From an uncultured Porphyromonadaceae bacterium (GTDB lineage Bacteria; Bacteroidota; Bacteroidia; Bacteroidales; Muribaculaceae): a DNA stretch of 10,550 bases. This document shows positions 1 to 6,162 of the stretch, in pieces. The position numbers and the translations under genes are program-made. The stretch covers positions 1-10,550 of the forward strand of contig CAMVDK010000097.1 in the NCBI GenBank assembly GCA_947166165.1, written 5' to 3'. Every line of letters starts with the position of its first letter. The first letter of the stretch is position 1. The notes beneath the pieces are model-generated. The model searched no databases, was not told where the DNA came from, and saw only the letters and a program-made list of their open reading frames with translations.

Positions 1-366
1 TCCATCATCTACGACTGCATCGAAGAGGTCAAGAGCGCTATGGAGGGCATGCTCGCCCCCGAGGTCAAGGAGGAGGTTTCCGGCACGGCCGAGGTGCGCC
101 AGGTGTACCACATCAGCAAGGTGGGCACCATTGCCGGCGCCATGGTCACCGACGGCAAAATCAAGCGCCAGTGCAAGGTGCGCGTCATTCGCGACGGCAT
201 CGTCATCTTCACGGGCAACCTGGCTTCGCTCAAGCGATTCAAGGACGACGTCAAGGAGGTGGCCAGCGGCTACGACTGCGGTTTCTCCATCCAGAGCTAC
301 AACGACATCAAAGAGGGCGACGTGATCGAAGCCTTCGAGGAAGTCGAAGTGCAGAAGAGCCTCTGA
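1..366 (+). CDS. infB: Translation initiation factor IF-2, C-terminal end (partial)
   Basis: This is the last 121 residues of IF-2, the GTPase that places initiator fMet-tRNA on the 30S subunit and promotes subunit joining. The reading frame is open from the first base and ends at TGA 364-366; the 5' part lies outside the window. The visible part is the end of domain III and domain IV (C2), which contacts fMet-tRNA. It matches the bacterial IF-2 C-terminus closely, with landmarks such as EVRQVYHISKVGTIAG, a RFKDDVKEV block and a final YNDIKEGDVIEAFE stretch. The first in-frame Met visible (position 40) is internal, not a start. Codon use is GC-rich, like the fumarase at the other end. No gene follows on this strand for 318 bases, so infB appears to end its transcription unit here. 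Identification is secure. Confidence 0.97.
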   Translation, partial: SIIYDCIEEVKSAMEGMLAPEVKEEVSGTAEVRQVYHISKVGTIAGAMVTDGKIKRQCKVRVIRDGIVIFTGNLASLKRFKDDVKEVASGYDCGFSIQSYNDIKEGDVIEAFEEVEVQKSL

Positions 367-561
367 TGGGCTGCAAGCCGGTCACCGGCAAGCAGCCACT
401 GGACTCATAAAATCCGGGGCGCATGTCACCGGCCCCAAAGACAAAGTGAGGAAGCCTTACCTCACGATGAATGAAGAGCGACACTTCGATAGGGTGCCGT
501 TCTTTTTTTTTCGATGGTGCATCAATGCCGATATCGGTATAATCACCACCATTGGCTGCGC

Positions 562-580
562 CTGAGGTGGGCCACCTCAG
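562..580. repeat. 19-base perfect palindrome, possible operator
   Basis: CTGAGGTGG and CCACCTCAG are perfect reverse complements around a single central G. With a one-base spacer it cannot form a normal RNA hairpin loop without opening several pairs, so a dimeric protein-binding site is more likely than a terminator. It lies about 40 bases upstream of the -33 box of the promoter at 622-652. Function is inferred from shape and position only. Confidence 0.5.
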
Positions 581-592
581 CAATGCCTCAAC

Positions 593-629
593 AATGCAAA
601 ATCAAAAAAAAACTTTTTTGTTTTGCATT
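593..629. promoter_or_regulatory. Long inverted repeat overlapping the -33 promoter box
   Basis: AATGCAAAA (593-601) pairs with TTTTGCATT (621-629). Inside it, after a bulged T at 602, C603 pairs with G620 and A604-609 pairs with T614-619, leaving the loop AAAC. This gives about 16 pairs with one bulge. The right arm contains the TTTG -33 box (622-625), so a protein bound to this symmetric site, or a cruciform, would compete with RNA polymerase. It could instead terminate infB read-through, but the stem is AT-rich. Repressor-site use is an inference. Confidence 0.5.
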
Positions 630-652
630 GTGTTCAGTTTGCACTACCTTTG
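622..652 (+). promoter_or_regulatory. Bacteroidetes-type sigma-ABfr promoter for the FGE-module gene
   Basis: A -33 box TTTG (622-625) and a -7 box TACCTTTG (645-652, consensus TAnnTTTG) are separated by 19 bases, the normal spacing for the primary sigma factor of Bacteroidetes. Transcription should start near 659, giving a leader of about 25 bases before the ATG at 685. The leader is A-rich with no clear Shine-Dalgarno site, as is common in this phylum. Confidence 0.78.
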
Positions 653-684
653 TGACTTGAAACTAAAACAAAATAGATACAATT

Positions 685-2667
685 ATGGTTAAACGACTCT
701 TTACTCTGGCTGTGCTGCTGGCCTCGATGCTGGCGGCCAGCGCCGCCGTGCGCGGCGACGTGAACGGCGACGGTGTGGTGGACATCGACGACCTGAACGC
801 CGTGATCAACGTGATGCTTCACAAAAATGCCGACACGGGCATCGAGGCTCGTGCCGACATCGACGGCAACGGCATGGTCGACATCGACGACCTGAACGTG
901 GTCATCAACGTGATGGTGGGCAAAGATTCTGGTGGCACTGCCGATACCCACACTTACACCGTGAACGGTGTCAGTTTCAAGATGGTCGACGTGGAAGGCG
1001 GCACGTTCACCATGGGTGCCACATCGGAGCAAGCCAACCAATACCCGAATGACTCGGAATTACCCACTCACCAAGTGACGCTGACCGGTTACAGCATCGG
1101 CCAGACCGAAGTGACCGTAGGGCTGTGGAAAGCAGTGATGGGCAAGGCTCCCTACGGCAACGTGATCGACTCACATCCCGTGGATCTTGTGAGTTGGAAT
1201 GACTGCCAGGTCTTCATCGCGAAACTGAATGAGATGACTGGACAGCAATTCCGCCTGCCCACCGAGGCCCAGTGGGAATTTGCAGCGCGCGGCGGCAACA
1301 AGAGCAAAGGCTATATCTATGCCGGAAGCAACAACATCGACGAGGTGGCATGGTACTACGACAATGCTGGCACTGGAGGTACCAGCAATCCCGACTACGG
1401 CGAGCACCCCGTGGCGACAAAGGCCCCGAATGAACTAGGATTATACGACATGAGCGGAAATGTGGCCGAATTGTGCAGCGACTGGTTTGGTGCCTACAAC
1501 AGCGGTGCGCAGGTGAACCCCGTGGGGCCGGACACAGGCACTCACCGCGCCTACCGTAGCGGCAGTTGGGCCCACTATGAATGGTACAGCCGTGTGTCGC
1601 GCCGGGAATTTACCAGAATGGACAACACGTTTGTCGGCGTCGGCTTCCGTCTGGCCATGGGAGGCAGCACCGAAGCGCCGGCCACCGCGATGCGCGTGGT
1701 TCCCGCCACCGTGAGCATCGCACAAGGCCTGAAGCGGCAGCTGTCGCTGGAGTTTGAACCGGTGAATGCCAACGACAACATTCTGTGGACCACCGCCAAT
1801 GCCGCCGTTGCCACGGTCGACGCGAGCGGACTTGTGACCGCAGTCAACCCCGGCACCACCGTCATCACCGCCACATCGGCACGCAACAGCAGCATCAGTG
1901 CCTCGTGCACGGTCACGGTCACTGCGCTGTCCGACGCCACCTATACCGTAGGCGGCGTGACGTTCAAGATGATCGGCGTGCAAGGCGGCACGTTCACCAT
2001 GGGTGCCACCAGCGAGCAAGGCTCCGATGCCGCTAACGATGAGAACCCGGCACACCAGGTGACGGTGTCGAACTTCAGCATCGGCCAAACAGAGGTCACA
2101 CAGGAACTGTGGATAGCTGTGATGGGCTACAACTCGAGTGTGATGACTGCGGCATGGGGGTATACCGACAACATCAAACGCCCTGTGGATAACGTGGGCT
2201 GGGAGGATTGTCTGGTTTTCATTGACAAACTTAATGAGTTGACGGGAATGAATTTCCGTCTGCCCACCGAAGCCGAATGGGAGTTTGCAGCGCGCGGCGG
2301 TGTCAAGAGCAAGGGCTACAAGTATGCCGGGGGAAACAACATCGACGCCGTGGCATGGTACCGCGACAATGCATACTTCGACGACATGACACACCCCGAC
2401 CATGGCACCCACGCTGTTGCGACGAAGGCTGCGAACGAGTTGGGATTGTACGACATGAGCGGAAACTTGTCGGAGTGGTGCCACGACTGGTACGGTGCCT
2501 ACAGCAGCGAAGCGCAGGTCAATCCCACAGGCCCCAGCACGGGTTCGGTGCATGTGCATCGTGGAGGCAGCTGGGACAGCGTCGGAAAATATTGCCGAGT
2601 TTCGACCCGCGAAAGTTATGCCCCGTATTTCCCCTGTGCCAGTGTGGGATTCCGCCTCGCCCTATAG
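685..2667 (+). CDS. Secreted protein: dockerin-like pair, two FGE/SUMF1-fold modules and a Big2 domain
   Basis: The 660-residue protein starts with a signal peptide (about 1-20, cleavage near ASA/AV). A dockerin-like pair follows at 22-80, with calcium-loop motifs DVNGDGVVDIDD and DIDGNGMVDIDD. The first FGE-sulfatase/SUMF1 module spans about 93-327 (GGTFTMGA, RLPTEAQWEFAARGG, ELGLYDMSGNVAE, GFRLA). A bacterial Ig-like Big2 domain spans about 333-413 (ATVDASGLVTAVNPGTTVITAT), and the second FGE module about 419-660. True formylglycine-generating enzymes have two active-site cysteines after the RGGS motif. Here module 1 has neither (His and Ser), and module 2 has only the second (RGGSWDSVGKYC), so sulfatase activation looks unlikely and a binding or structural role is more plausible. 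No sulfatase gene is nearby. It has its own promoter and looks monocistronic. The dockerin sits at the N-terminus, the less usual end. The domain calls are firm; the biological role is unknown. Confidence 0.9.
   Translation: MVKRLFTLAVLLASMLAASAAVRGDVNGDGVVDIDDLNAVINVMLHKNADTGIEARADIDGNGMVDIDDLNVVINVMVGKDSGGTADTHTYTVNGVSFKMVDVEGGTFTMGATSEQANQYPNDSELPTHQVTLTGYSIGQTEVTVGLWKAVMGKAPYGNVIDSHPVDLVSWNDCQVFIAKLNEMTGQQFRLPTEAQWEFAARGGNKSKGYIYAGSNNIDEVAWYYDNAGTGGTSNPDYGEHPVATKAPNELGLYDMSGNVAELCSDWFGAYNSGAQVNPVGPDTGTHRAYRSGSWAHYEWYSRVSRREFTRMDNTFVGVGFRLAMGGSTEAPATAMRVVPATVSIAQGLKRQLSLEFEPVNANDNILWTTANAAVATVDASGLVTAVNPGTTVITATSARNSSISASCTVTVTALSDATYTVGGVTFKMIGVQGGTFTMGATSEQGSDAANDENPAHQVTVSNFSIGQTEVTQELWIAVMGYNSSVMTAAWGYTDNIKRPVDNVGWEDCLVFIDKLNELTGMNFRLPTEAEWEFAARGGVKSKGYKYAGGNNIDAVAWYRDNAYFDDMTHPDHGTHAVATKAANELGLYDMSGNLSEWCHDWYGAYSSEAQVNPTGPSTGSVHVHRGGSWDSVGKYCRVSTRESYAPYFPCASVGFRLAL
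995..1022 (+). repeat. 28-bp direct repeat, copy 1 (FGE module 1)
   Basis: These 28 bases, coding for part of EGGTFTMGATSEQ, are identical to 1982-2009 at an offset of 987 bases (329 codons). Together with further shared stretches, for example the 17 identical bases beginning at 1279 and 2284, they show that the two FGE modules came from an internal duplication, or are kept alike by recombination. Recombination between the copies would remove one module and the Big2 domain in frame. Confidence 0.85.
1982..2009 (+). repeat. 28-bp direct repeat, copy 2 (FGE module 2)
   Basis: This is an exact match to 995-1022, in the same reading frame, at the start of the second FGE module. It marks the module boundary of the internal duplication. 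Confidence 0.85.
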
Positions 2668-2697
2668 GCTCATCCCATAAGAGCAACCGGTCGTGAC

Positions 2698-2735
2698 GAA
2701 CCCACCGCCATCAGCGCGATGACCGCGGTGGGTTC
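2698..2735 (+). terminator. Hairpin, probable terminator of the FGE-module gene
   Basis: GAACCCACCGC (2698-2708) and GCGGTGGGTTC (2725-2735) form an 11-bp perfect stem, 30 bases past the stop codon. The loop can form a further stem CATC/GATG. The bases after it (TATTG) are not a clear U-tract, so intrinsic termination is likely but not certain. Confidence 0.6.
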
Positions 2736-2852
2736 TATTGGCATTGCTTGAGCCGAATTGGGCTTGATTGCTGAACAGGTTTTGGCTCAAGCTGCGCCAG
2801 GCAGTAGCGGGTCACGGTCCGAATATCAAACAACAAGGCAACAACTTTTTAT

Positions 2853-2870
2853 TATTGCTGTCCGATAAAA
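2853..2870 (+). repeat. 18-bp direct repeat flanking the restriction island, left copy
   Basis: TATTGCTGTCCGATAAAA occurs here and again, in the same orientation, at 5944-5961. The two copies bracket the AT-rich restriction-modification operon and nothing else. I found no third or inverted copy in the window. It may be a duplicated insertion target, an attachment site, or the end of a lost insertion sequence. Confidence 0.7.
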
Positions 2871-2953
2871 CTCTGCGCATGCCCGCGCCCACATGAGCGC
2901 GCGAGGAGCAGGTGCTGAATTGGAGAATGAATCAGGGAATTCGACCCCCAGAT

Positions 2954-2984
2954 AAAAAAAAACGCCTCACCGAGACGGTTTTTT
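2954..2984 (-). terminator. Intrinsic terminator of the restriction-modification operon
   Basis: Read on the minus strand, just after the stop codon at 2986-2988, there is a run of six A, a stem CGTCTC with GAGGCG around the loop GGT, and then nine T (2962-2954). The flanking A and T runs can extend the stem, and the nine-T tract makes this a classic rho-independent terminator. It starts one base after the specificity gene ends. Confidence 0.85.
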
Positions 2985-2985
2985 G

Positions 2986-4050
2986 TCAGTTTGCTATTTT
3001 TGATTGAAAAAATTGTAAGGCATTATTAACTCGTTGCTCAATGGTTTTCATATATTGCTCCATATAATCCCAATCGGGTTTTTTATCAGACGTAACTGGC
3101 AAAAGAATACTTAAATCTGTCCTCATATGTCGATTCAATTCGTCAATAAAGGCTTTATAACGCAATCTTCCCTCTCTAAATATCATAATAGAGATAAAGC
3201 GTTTACAATAATCCGACATATTGTGCTTTGGTATAAGAACATACACATTTTGACTTGTGTAAAATGGTTTTTCTTGAATAAAACAAGAGCCTAAATATTC
3301 TCCACCGAGAGAAATAGTCAAACATCCAGCATTGTACGGTTTGAGACCGTCAATCTCATCAATGTAATCAGTAACACCATTATTCGCGTTTGCCCTGCCT
3401 ACAAAATTGATTGTCGGATTATTATTGCTCATCTTTACCTTATCTAACTTTGTTCCACTATCAATTATAAATAGTTCATCATCGTAAAGATGAAATCTTC
3501 TCCATGAAGATGTGTTAATGTTTAGCTTTGATTTACCCCCCCCTAACGCGCTGATTAACAATGCTATATCGCTATTCACCCTTTGCTCTACTTGTTGCAT
3601 ATATTCTTCCATATATGCCCAATCTGGTTCACTCGCCGAAATTGCAGGTAATTTTATTGTTTCTTCTTTAGCTTTATCCGGGGAGCATTTTTCAGCGTAT
3701 GAATATTTTCTTGTAAATACTCCATCAAGCATACAAGCTAAGTATTGTTTAACTTTCTCTGACATGAACATTTTTTCTTTCAACACGATAGCATCGCCAT
3801 TAACATTAAAGGCATAGTCATGGTAAAACGAACTACCACAACCAACACCATTACATGATACTGTAATCATATTGTTGTAGGTAGCCTCAACATCATAATA
3901 ACCTGCAACGCCTTGATTACTACGTGCCGCTGCAATTACAGGCACATTTCCATCGTCAAGAGTTTGTAATTTCTTTACACTCCCTCTTTCGATGTTGAAT
4001 AAATCGCCGACCTTAAAATCATGCCAATGAGTTGTATCTATCTTCTTCAT
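2986..4050 (-). CDS. Specificity (S) subunit of a type I-like/type IIB restriction-modification enzyme
   Basis: The 354-residue protein chooses the DNA site for the partner enzyme encoded at 4047-5840. It has the usual two-half layout. TRD1 is at about 1-140 (WHDFKVGDLFNIERG opening) and is followed by a conserved helix with PDWAYMEEYMQQVEQRV at 142-158. A Gly-rich linker at 169-173 leads to TRD2 at about 182-320, and a second helix with PDWDYMEQYMKTIEQRV lies at 325-341. The two nearly identical helices are the internal repeat of S subunits that sets spacing between the half-sites. Its ATG overlaps the upstream stop codon (ATGA, 4050-4047), so translation is probably coupled. Length and layout fit the B subunit of BcgI-like enzymes as well as a short HsdS. 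A run of eight G falls exactly in the linker (see separate entry). The gene is much more AT-rich than the host genes around it. Confidence 0.92.
   Translation of the reverse strand: MKKIDTTHWHDFKVGDLFNIERGSVKKLQTLDDGNVPVIAAARSNQGVAGYYDVEATYNNMITVSCNGVGCGSSFYHDYAFNVNGDAIVLKEKMFMSEKVKQYLACMLDGVFTRKYSYAEKCSPDKAKEETIKLPAISASEPDWAYMEEYMQQVEQRVNSDIALLISALGGGKSKLNINTSSWRRFHLYDDELFIIDSGTKLDKVKMSNNNPTINFVGRANANNGVTDYIDEIDGLKPYNAGCLTISLGGEYLGSCFIQEKPFYTSQNVYVLIPKHNMSDYCKRFISIMIFREGRLRYKAFIDELNRHMRTDLSILLPVTSDKKPDWDYMEQYMKTIEQRVNNALQFFQSKIAN
3536..3543 (-). repeat. Eight-G tract in the TRD linker, candidate slippage switch
   Basis: On the coding (minus) strand GGGGGGGG encodes Gly170-Gly172 of the S subunit, between TRD1 and TRD2. 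Loss of one G reads Gly-Gly-Val-Asn-Gln-Ser-stop (about 175 residues in total). Gain of one G gives TAA directly after the tract (172 residues). Both products keep TRD1 and its conserved helix and lose TRD2. A G8 tract is striking in such an AT-rich gene. Slippage itself is not visible in one sequence. Confidence 0.6.
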
Positions 4051-5840
4051 TGTTCCTCTACTTTTAAAGTTATAATGGTGTCGCTATTATTCTGTGAAAT
4101 CTCGCTACTATATAAAACCTTTTGAAGCAATCTTTCTCCAAACACCTTTGCGTCTATTCCTTTCTTAAAAAGTTCATAATCCATCATTGCCTTTATAAAA
4201 TCTTCTTCAAATATTTCAAAAGGTTTTTCGGGCAATTGATATGAAAGGTGTTCATGCGGGTGGATTATTTGACGTGTATTGTAACGTGTATCATTACCAT
4301 TTTGAATTGCACGAATCCAATAATCTTCTTTTTCTGGCCATCGGTTTTTAATATCTTGACGGCCTTGATTCTTTACGGTTTCCAACCCATCCTCCTCAAT
4401 ATAGTAGCCAATAATGTCACGTCCATTTTGAGGAATGCCAGCTATAAAAACAAATATCGAAGTTGTTACACCTTGACCGAAAAATAAATTTTCGGGTAGC
4501 TTTACAATCATTTTAAGCAAATGATTTTTGAGTAATTTGTTGCCAAATCTTTTATCTGTCTTATCTTTTTCAAGTTTCTTGTCTGGAAGGATAAATGCGC
4601 AAACCGTTCTTTGAGGTACGGAATTAAGTACATTATTCACTATGTCCAAACAGCCAAATTTACGTTCAAAAGGTGGATTCATCAAAACCTTTGTAATACC
4701 TTTTGTCCTAATCCATTCACATGCTTCTTCGGTTCTTGAATCCAATTGTTCAAGGTTGGTTTTTCCATCTTTATGAATGAGCATATTTGCGCAAGCCAAT
4801 GCAAATATTTCCCTATCAAATTCAATTCCAAACAATTGATTGCGTTTGATTTCTTTGGCCTCTTGAGTGCTGACACCTCCAACTTCGCGTATCATATTGC
4901 ACATAGCTTTTACAAGAAATGCGCCCGAACCGCAAGCGGCATCAAGCACGCAATCATCTTTGTTTACTTCAATTAAGCGATACATAAAAGAAGTGATATG
5001 GTCGGGGGTGAAAACCTGACCAGATTCAGATTTCTTTTTGTATCTATTAAATTCGTTGAAGAATATACCCATCACATCTTCACCGTTCCAAAAGTCAGAA
5101 TTTACACATTCTGAAATTTGAGTAATCCAAGAAATGAAATCATCGATAGCCTCTTGGTTCTTATCGTTGTTCATTTCTATAGAATTGTAAACCTTTGTTA
5201 GATGCTGTAGCTTTAAATTCTGTTGTAAGTCTGCTTCAATTGTCTTGTTAAGGGTGCTTAAAATACAAGTTTTAAGTGTTTGAAAATCCATTCCCTTATT
5301 AAGCAATGCGCCATATCTTTTTGCGACCAAAGCACAAGCAGTGAAAATCATACGATGGTAAAGATTATTAATACCAAATTTCGTATGCAAAGTGTCGTTT
5401 ATCTGCTTGGTTAAACGGTAAATTCTTTGTTTATCAATACTTTGTTGCAGGAATAAACGCTTGTAGTAGTGCTTATGCTGCAAAGTTGACGAAACACCCG
5501 TAATTTCGTCATCGTTCTTAAAAACACGAATATCAACACCATTGTACAAAATACCAACGACTTTTGAATATTTCGTGCGGATAATGGCAATGTTCTTTAA
5601 TAATTCGTTGACCCATTTTTCTTTTGTCAAATCCTCTTTTTCGGATTTTGTTTCAAGCACAATAGCAACAGCCTCCCTGTCATATGGCAAATACCATCCA
5701 TCGGGTTTATTGCTATTGCCAGGAAATCTTAATTGGTTGAATGTGGTGATTTGTCCTGTACCTTGTTGTACTCTTTCTTCACCATCATTCAAACCAAGTA
5801 TTATTTTAGCATCGTCTCTTACTTGGTCCTCGGTTCTCAT
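4047..5840 (-). CDS. Fused PD-(D/E)XK endonuclease / N6-adenine DNA methyltransferase, BcgI-like A subunit
   Basis: The 597-residue protein combines cleavage and modification. The N-terminal part (about 1-115) resembles the HsdR N-terminal nuclease domain, with Pro46-Asp47 and Glu63-Thr-Lys65 forming a PD...ExK catalytic signature (KPDGWY, then VLETKSEKEDL). A helical region follows. A gamma-class N6-adenine methyltransferase domain starts near 250: GQVFTPDHIT at 275-284 (motif X), DAACGSGAF at 300-308 (motif I, AdoMet binding), a FGIEFD block near 337 and NPPF at 388-391 (catalytic motif IV). No ATPase/translocase motor and no separate HsdR gene is present. That matches BcgI-type (type IIB) systems, in which an RM subunit works with a separate S subunit, rather than a normal type I system. 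The ATG at 5840 follows a -7 box by about 40 bases and the stop overlaps the S gene start. The codon use is AT-rich, unlike neighbours, which suggests transfer. Alternative reading: a type I HsdM with a degenerate nuclease domain. Confidence 0.9.
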   Translation of the reverse strand: MRTEDQVRDDAKIILGLNDGEERVQQGTGQITTFNQLRFPGNSNKPDGWYLPYDREAVAIVLETKSEKEDLTKEKWVNELLKNIAIIRTKYSKVVGILYNGVDIRVFKNDDEITGVSSTLQHKHYYKRLFLQQSIDKQRIYRLTKQINDTLHTKFGINNLYHRMIFTACALVAKRYGALLNKGMDFQTLKTCILSTLNKTIEADLQQNLKLQHLTKVYNSIEMNNDKNQEAIDDFISWITQISECVNSDFWNGEDVMGIFFNEFNRYKKKSESGQVFTPDHITSFMYRLIEVNKDDCVLDAACGSGAFLVKAMCNMIREVGGVSTQEAKEIKRNQLFGIEFDREIFALACANMLIHKDGKTNLEQLDSRTEEACEWIRTKGITKVLMNPPFERKFGCLDIVNNVLNSVPQRTVCAFILPDKKLEKDKTDKRFGNKLLKNHLLKMIVKLPENLFFGQGVTTSIFVFIAGIPQNGRDIIGYYIEEDGLETVKNQGRQDIKNRWPEKEDYWIRAIQNGNDTRYNTRQIIHPHEHLSYQLPEKPFEIFEEDFIKAMMDYELFKKGIDAKVFGERLLQKVLYSSEISQNNSDTIITLKVEEQ

Positions 5841-5879
5841 ATTTCGTTTATGTTGCGCATTGTTGCCTATATTAAACTA

Positions 5880-5914
5880 CAAAGGTACACATTATTTCTT
5901 TTATAACGATGAAA
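5880..5914 (-). promoter_or_regulatory. Probable promoter of the restriction-modification operon
   Basis: On the minus strand TACCTTTG (5887-5880) is a good TAnnTTTG -7 box, placed about 40 bases before the ATG at 5840. The best upstream match to the -33 box is TTTC at 5914-5911, with a 23-base gap, so the -33 element is weak. No Shine-Dalgarno site is evident before the start codon. Confidence 0.55.
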
Positions 5915-5943
5915 GCACTCCCCGAATTGTTTATGTTGTGAAA

Positions 5944-5961
5944 TATTGCTGTCCGATAAAA
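5944..5961 (+). repeat. 18-bp direct repeat flanking the restriction island, right copy
   Basis: This is identical to 2853-2870 and in the same orientation. It lies upstream of the operon promoter, so the repeats enclose the promoter, both genes and the terminator. The bases after the two copies differ at once (CTCTGC on the left, AAGAAG here), as expected for the edges of an inserted or excised unit. Confidence 0.7.
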
Positions 5962-6058
5962 AAGAAGAATAAGACTGACCGAGGGAGACCTTAGGAGAAT
6001 CGTCAATCAGAGCGTCAGAAGGGCGTTGATGGAAGGATTAGATGGATTATTTTTATGA
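5960..6058 (+). pseudogene. Remnant of a small basic protein gene (RLTExDLxxIV motif)
   Basis: The frame from 5960 to the TGA at 6056-6058 reads about 32 residues and includes RLTEGDLRRIVNQSVRRAL. It resembles a short motif (RLTExDLxxIVxxSVxxxL) that I associate with small hypothetical proteins of Bacteroidales and their phages; this is recall, not a search. There is no start codon: a TAA precedes it at 5957-5959. A one-base frameshift near 5970 would join it to a lysine-rich run (KKKN) in the adjacent frame, which is how such proteins often begin. It therefore looks like a truncated, frameshifted relic whose 5' end is cut at the direct repeat. It could be chance coding potential. Confidence 0.4.
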
Positions 6059-6162
6059 ATGATGTTGTTATGGTTGTTTGCCTGTTGTTTAAAGTTGTTT
6101 GATTGAAACTAGCAGTTGAGACAAAACCTGCCAGCAAGCAACCCAAGGCGGCCAAAACAATT

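Larger units (their letters stand above)
367..684. other. Intergenic region between infB and the FGE-module gene
   Basis: I see no coding sequence in these 318 bases. The first part has a small inverted repeat (GTGAGG 446-451 with CCTCAC 460-465) that could be the end of the infB transcript, but no U-tract follows it directly. A run of nine T lies at 503-511 and a 10-base palindrome CCGATATCGG at 528-537. The second part carries a 19-base palindrome (562-580), a long AT-rich inverted repeat (593-629) and a good Bacteroidetes-type promoter (622-652), listed separately. The density of symmetric elements suggests a regulated promoter for the downstream gene (inference). Confidence 0.6.
2668..2985. 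other. Intergenic region between convergent genes, left edge of the island
   Basis: I see no credible gene in these 318 bases. It separates the + strand FGE-module gene from the - strand specificity gene. It holds a long hairpin after the FGE gene (2698-2735), a spaced 9-bp inverted repeat (GCTTGAGCC 2746-2754 and GGCTCAAGC 2784-2792), the left copy of an 18-bp direct repeat (2853-2870) and the terminator of the restriction operon (2954-2984). Base composition changes from GC-rich to AT-rich toward the right end. Confidence 0.6.

Noticed and set aside
1441..2559. A 372-residue minus-strand frame opposite the FGE-module gene
   Set aside because: Composition is Val/His/Gly/Arg-heavy with no motif, while the plus-strand product has a signal peptide and four clear domain blocks. 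It is a shadow.
1560..2664. FGE-fold modules as targets of a diversity-generating retroelement
   Set aside because: The GFRLA-type C-terminus is the form taken by many variable proteins, but there is no reverse transcriptase, no template repeat and no adenine-specific pattern testable within this window.
3512..3817. A 101-residue plus-strand frame inside the S gene
   Set aside because: It is antisense to a well-supported specificity subunit, with no promoter or recognisable content.
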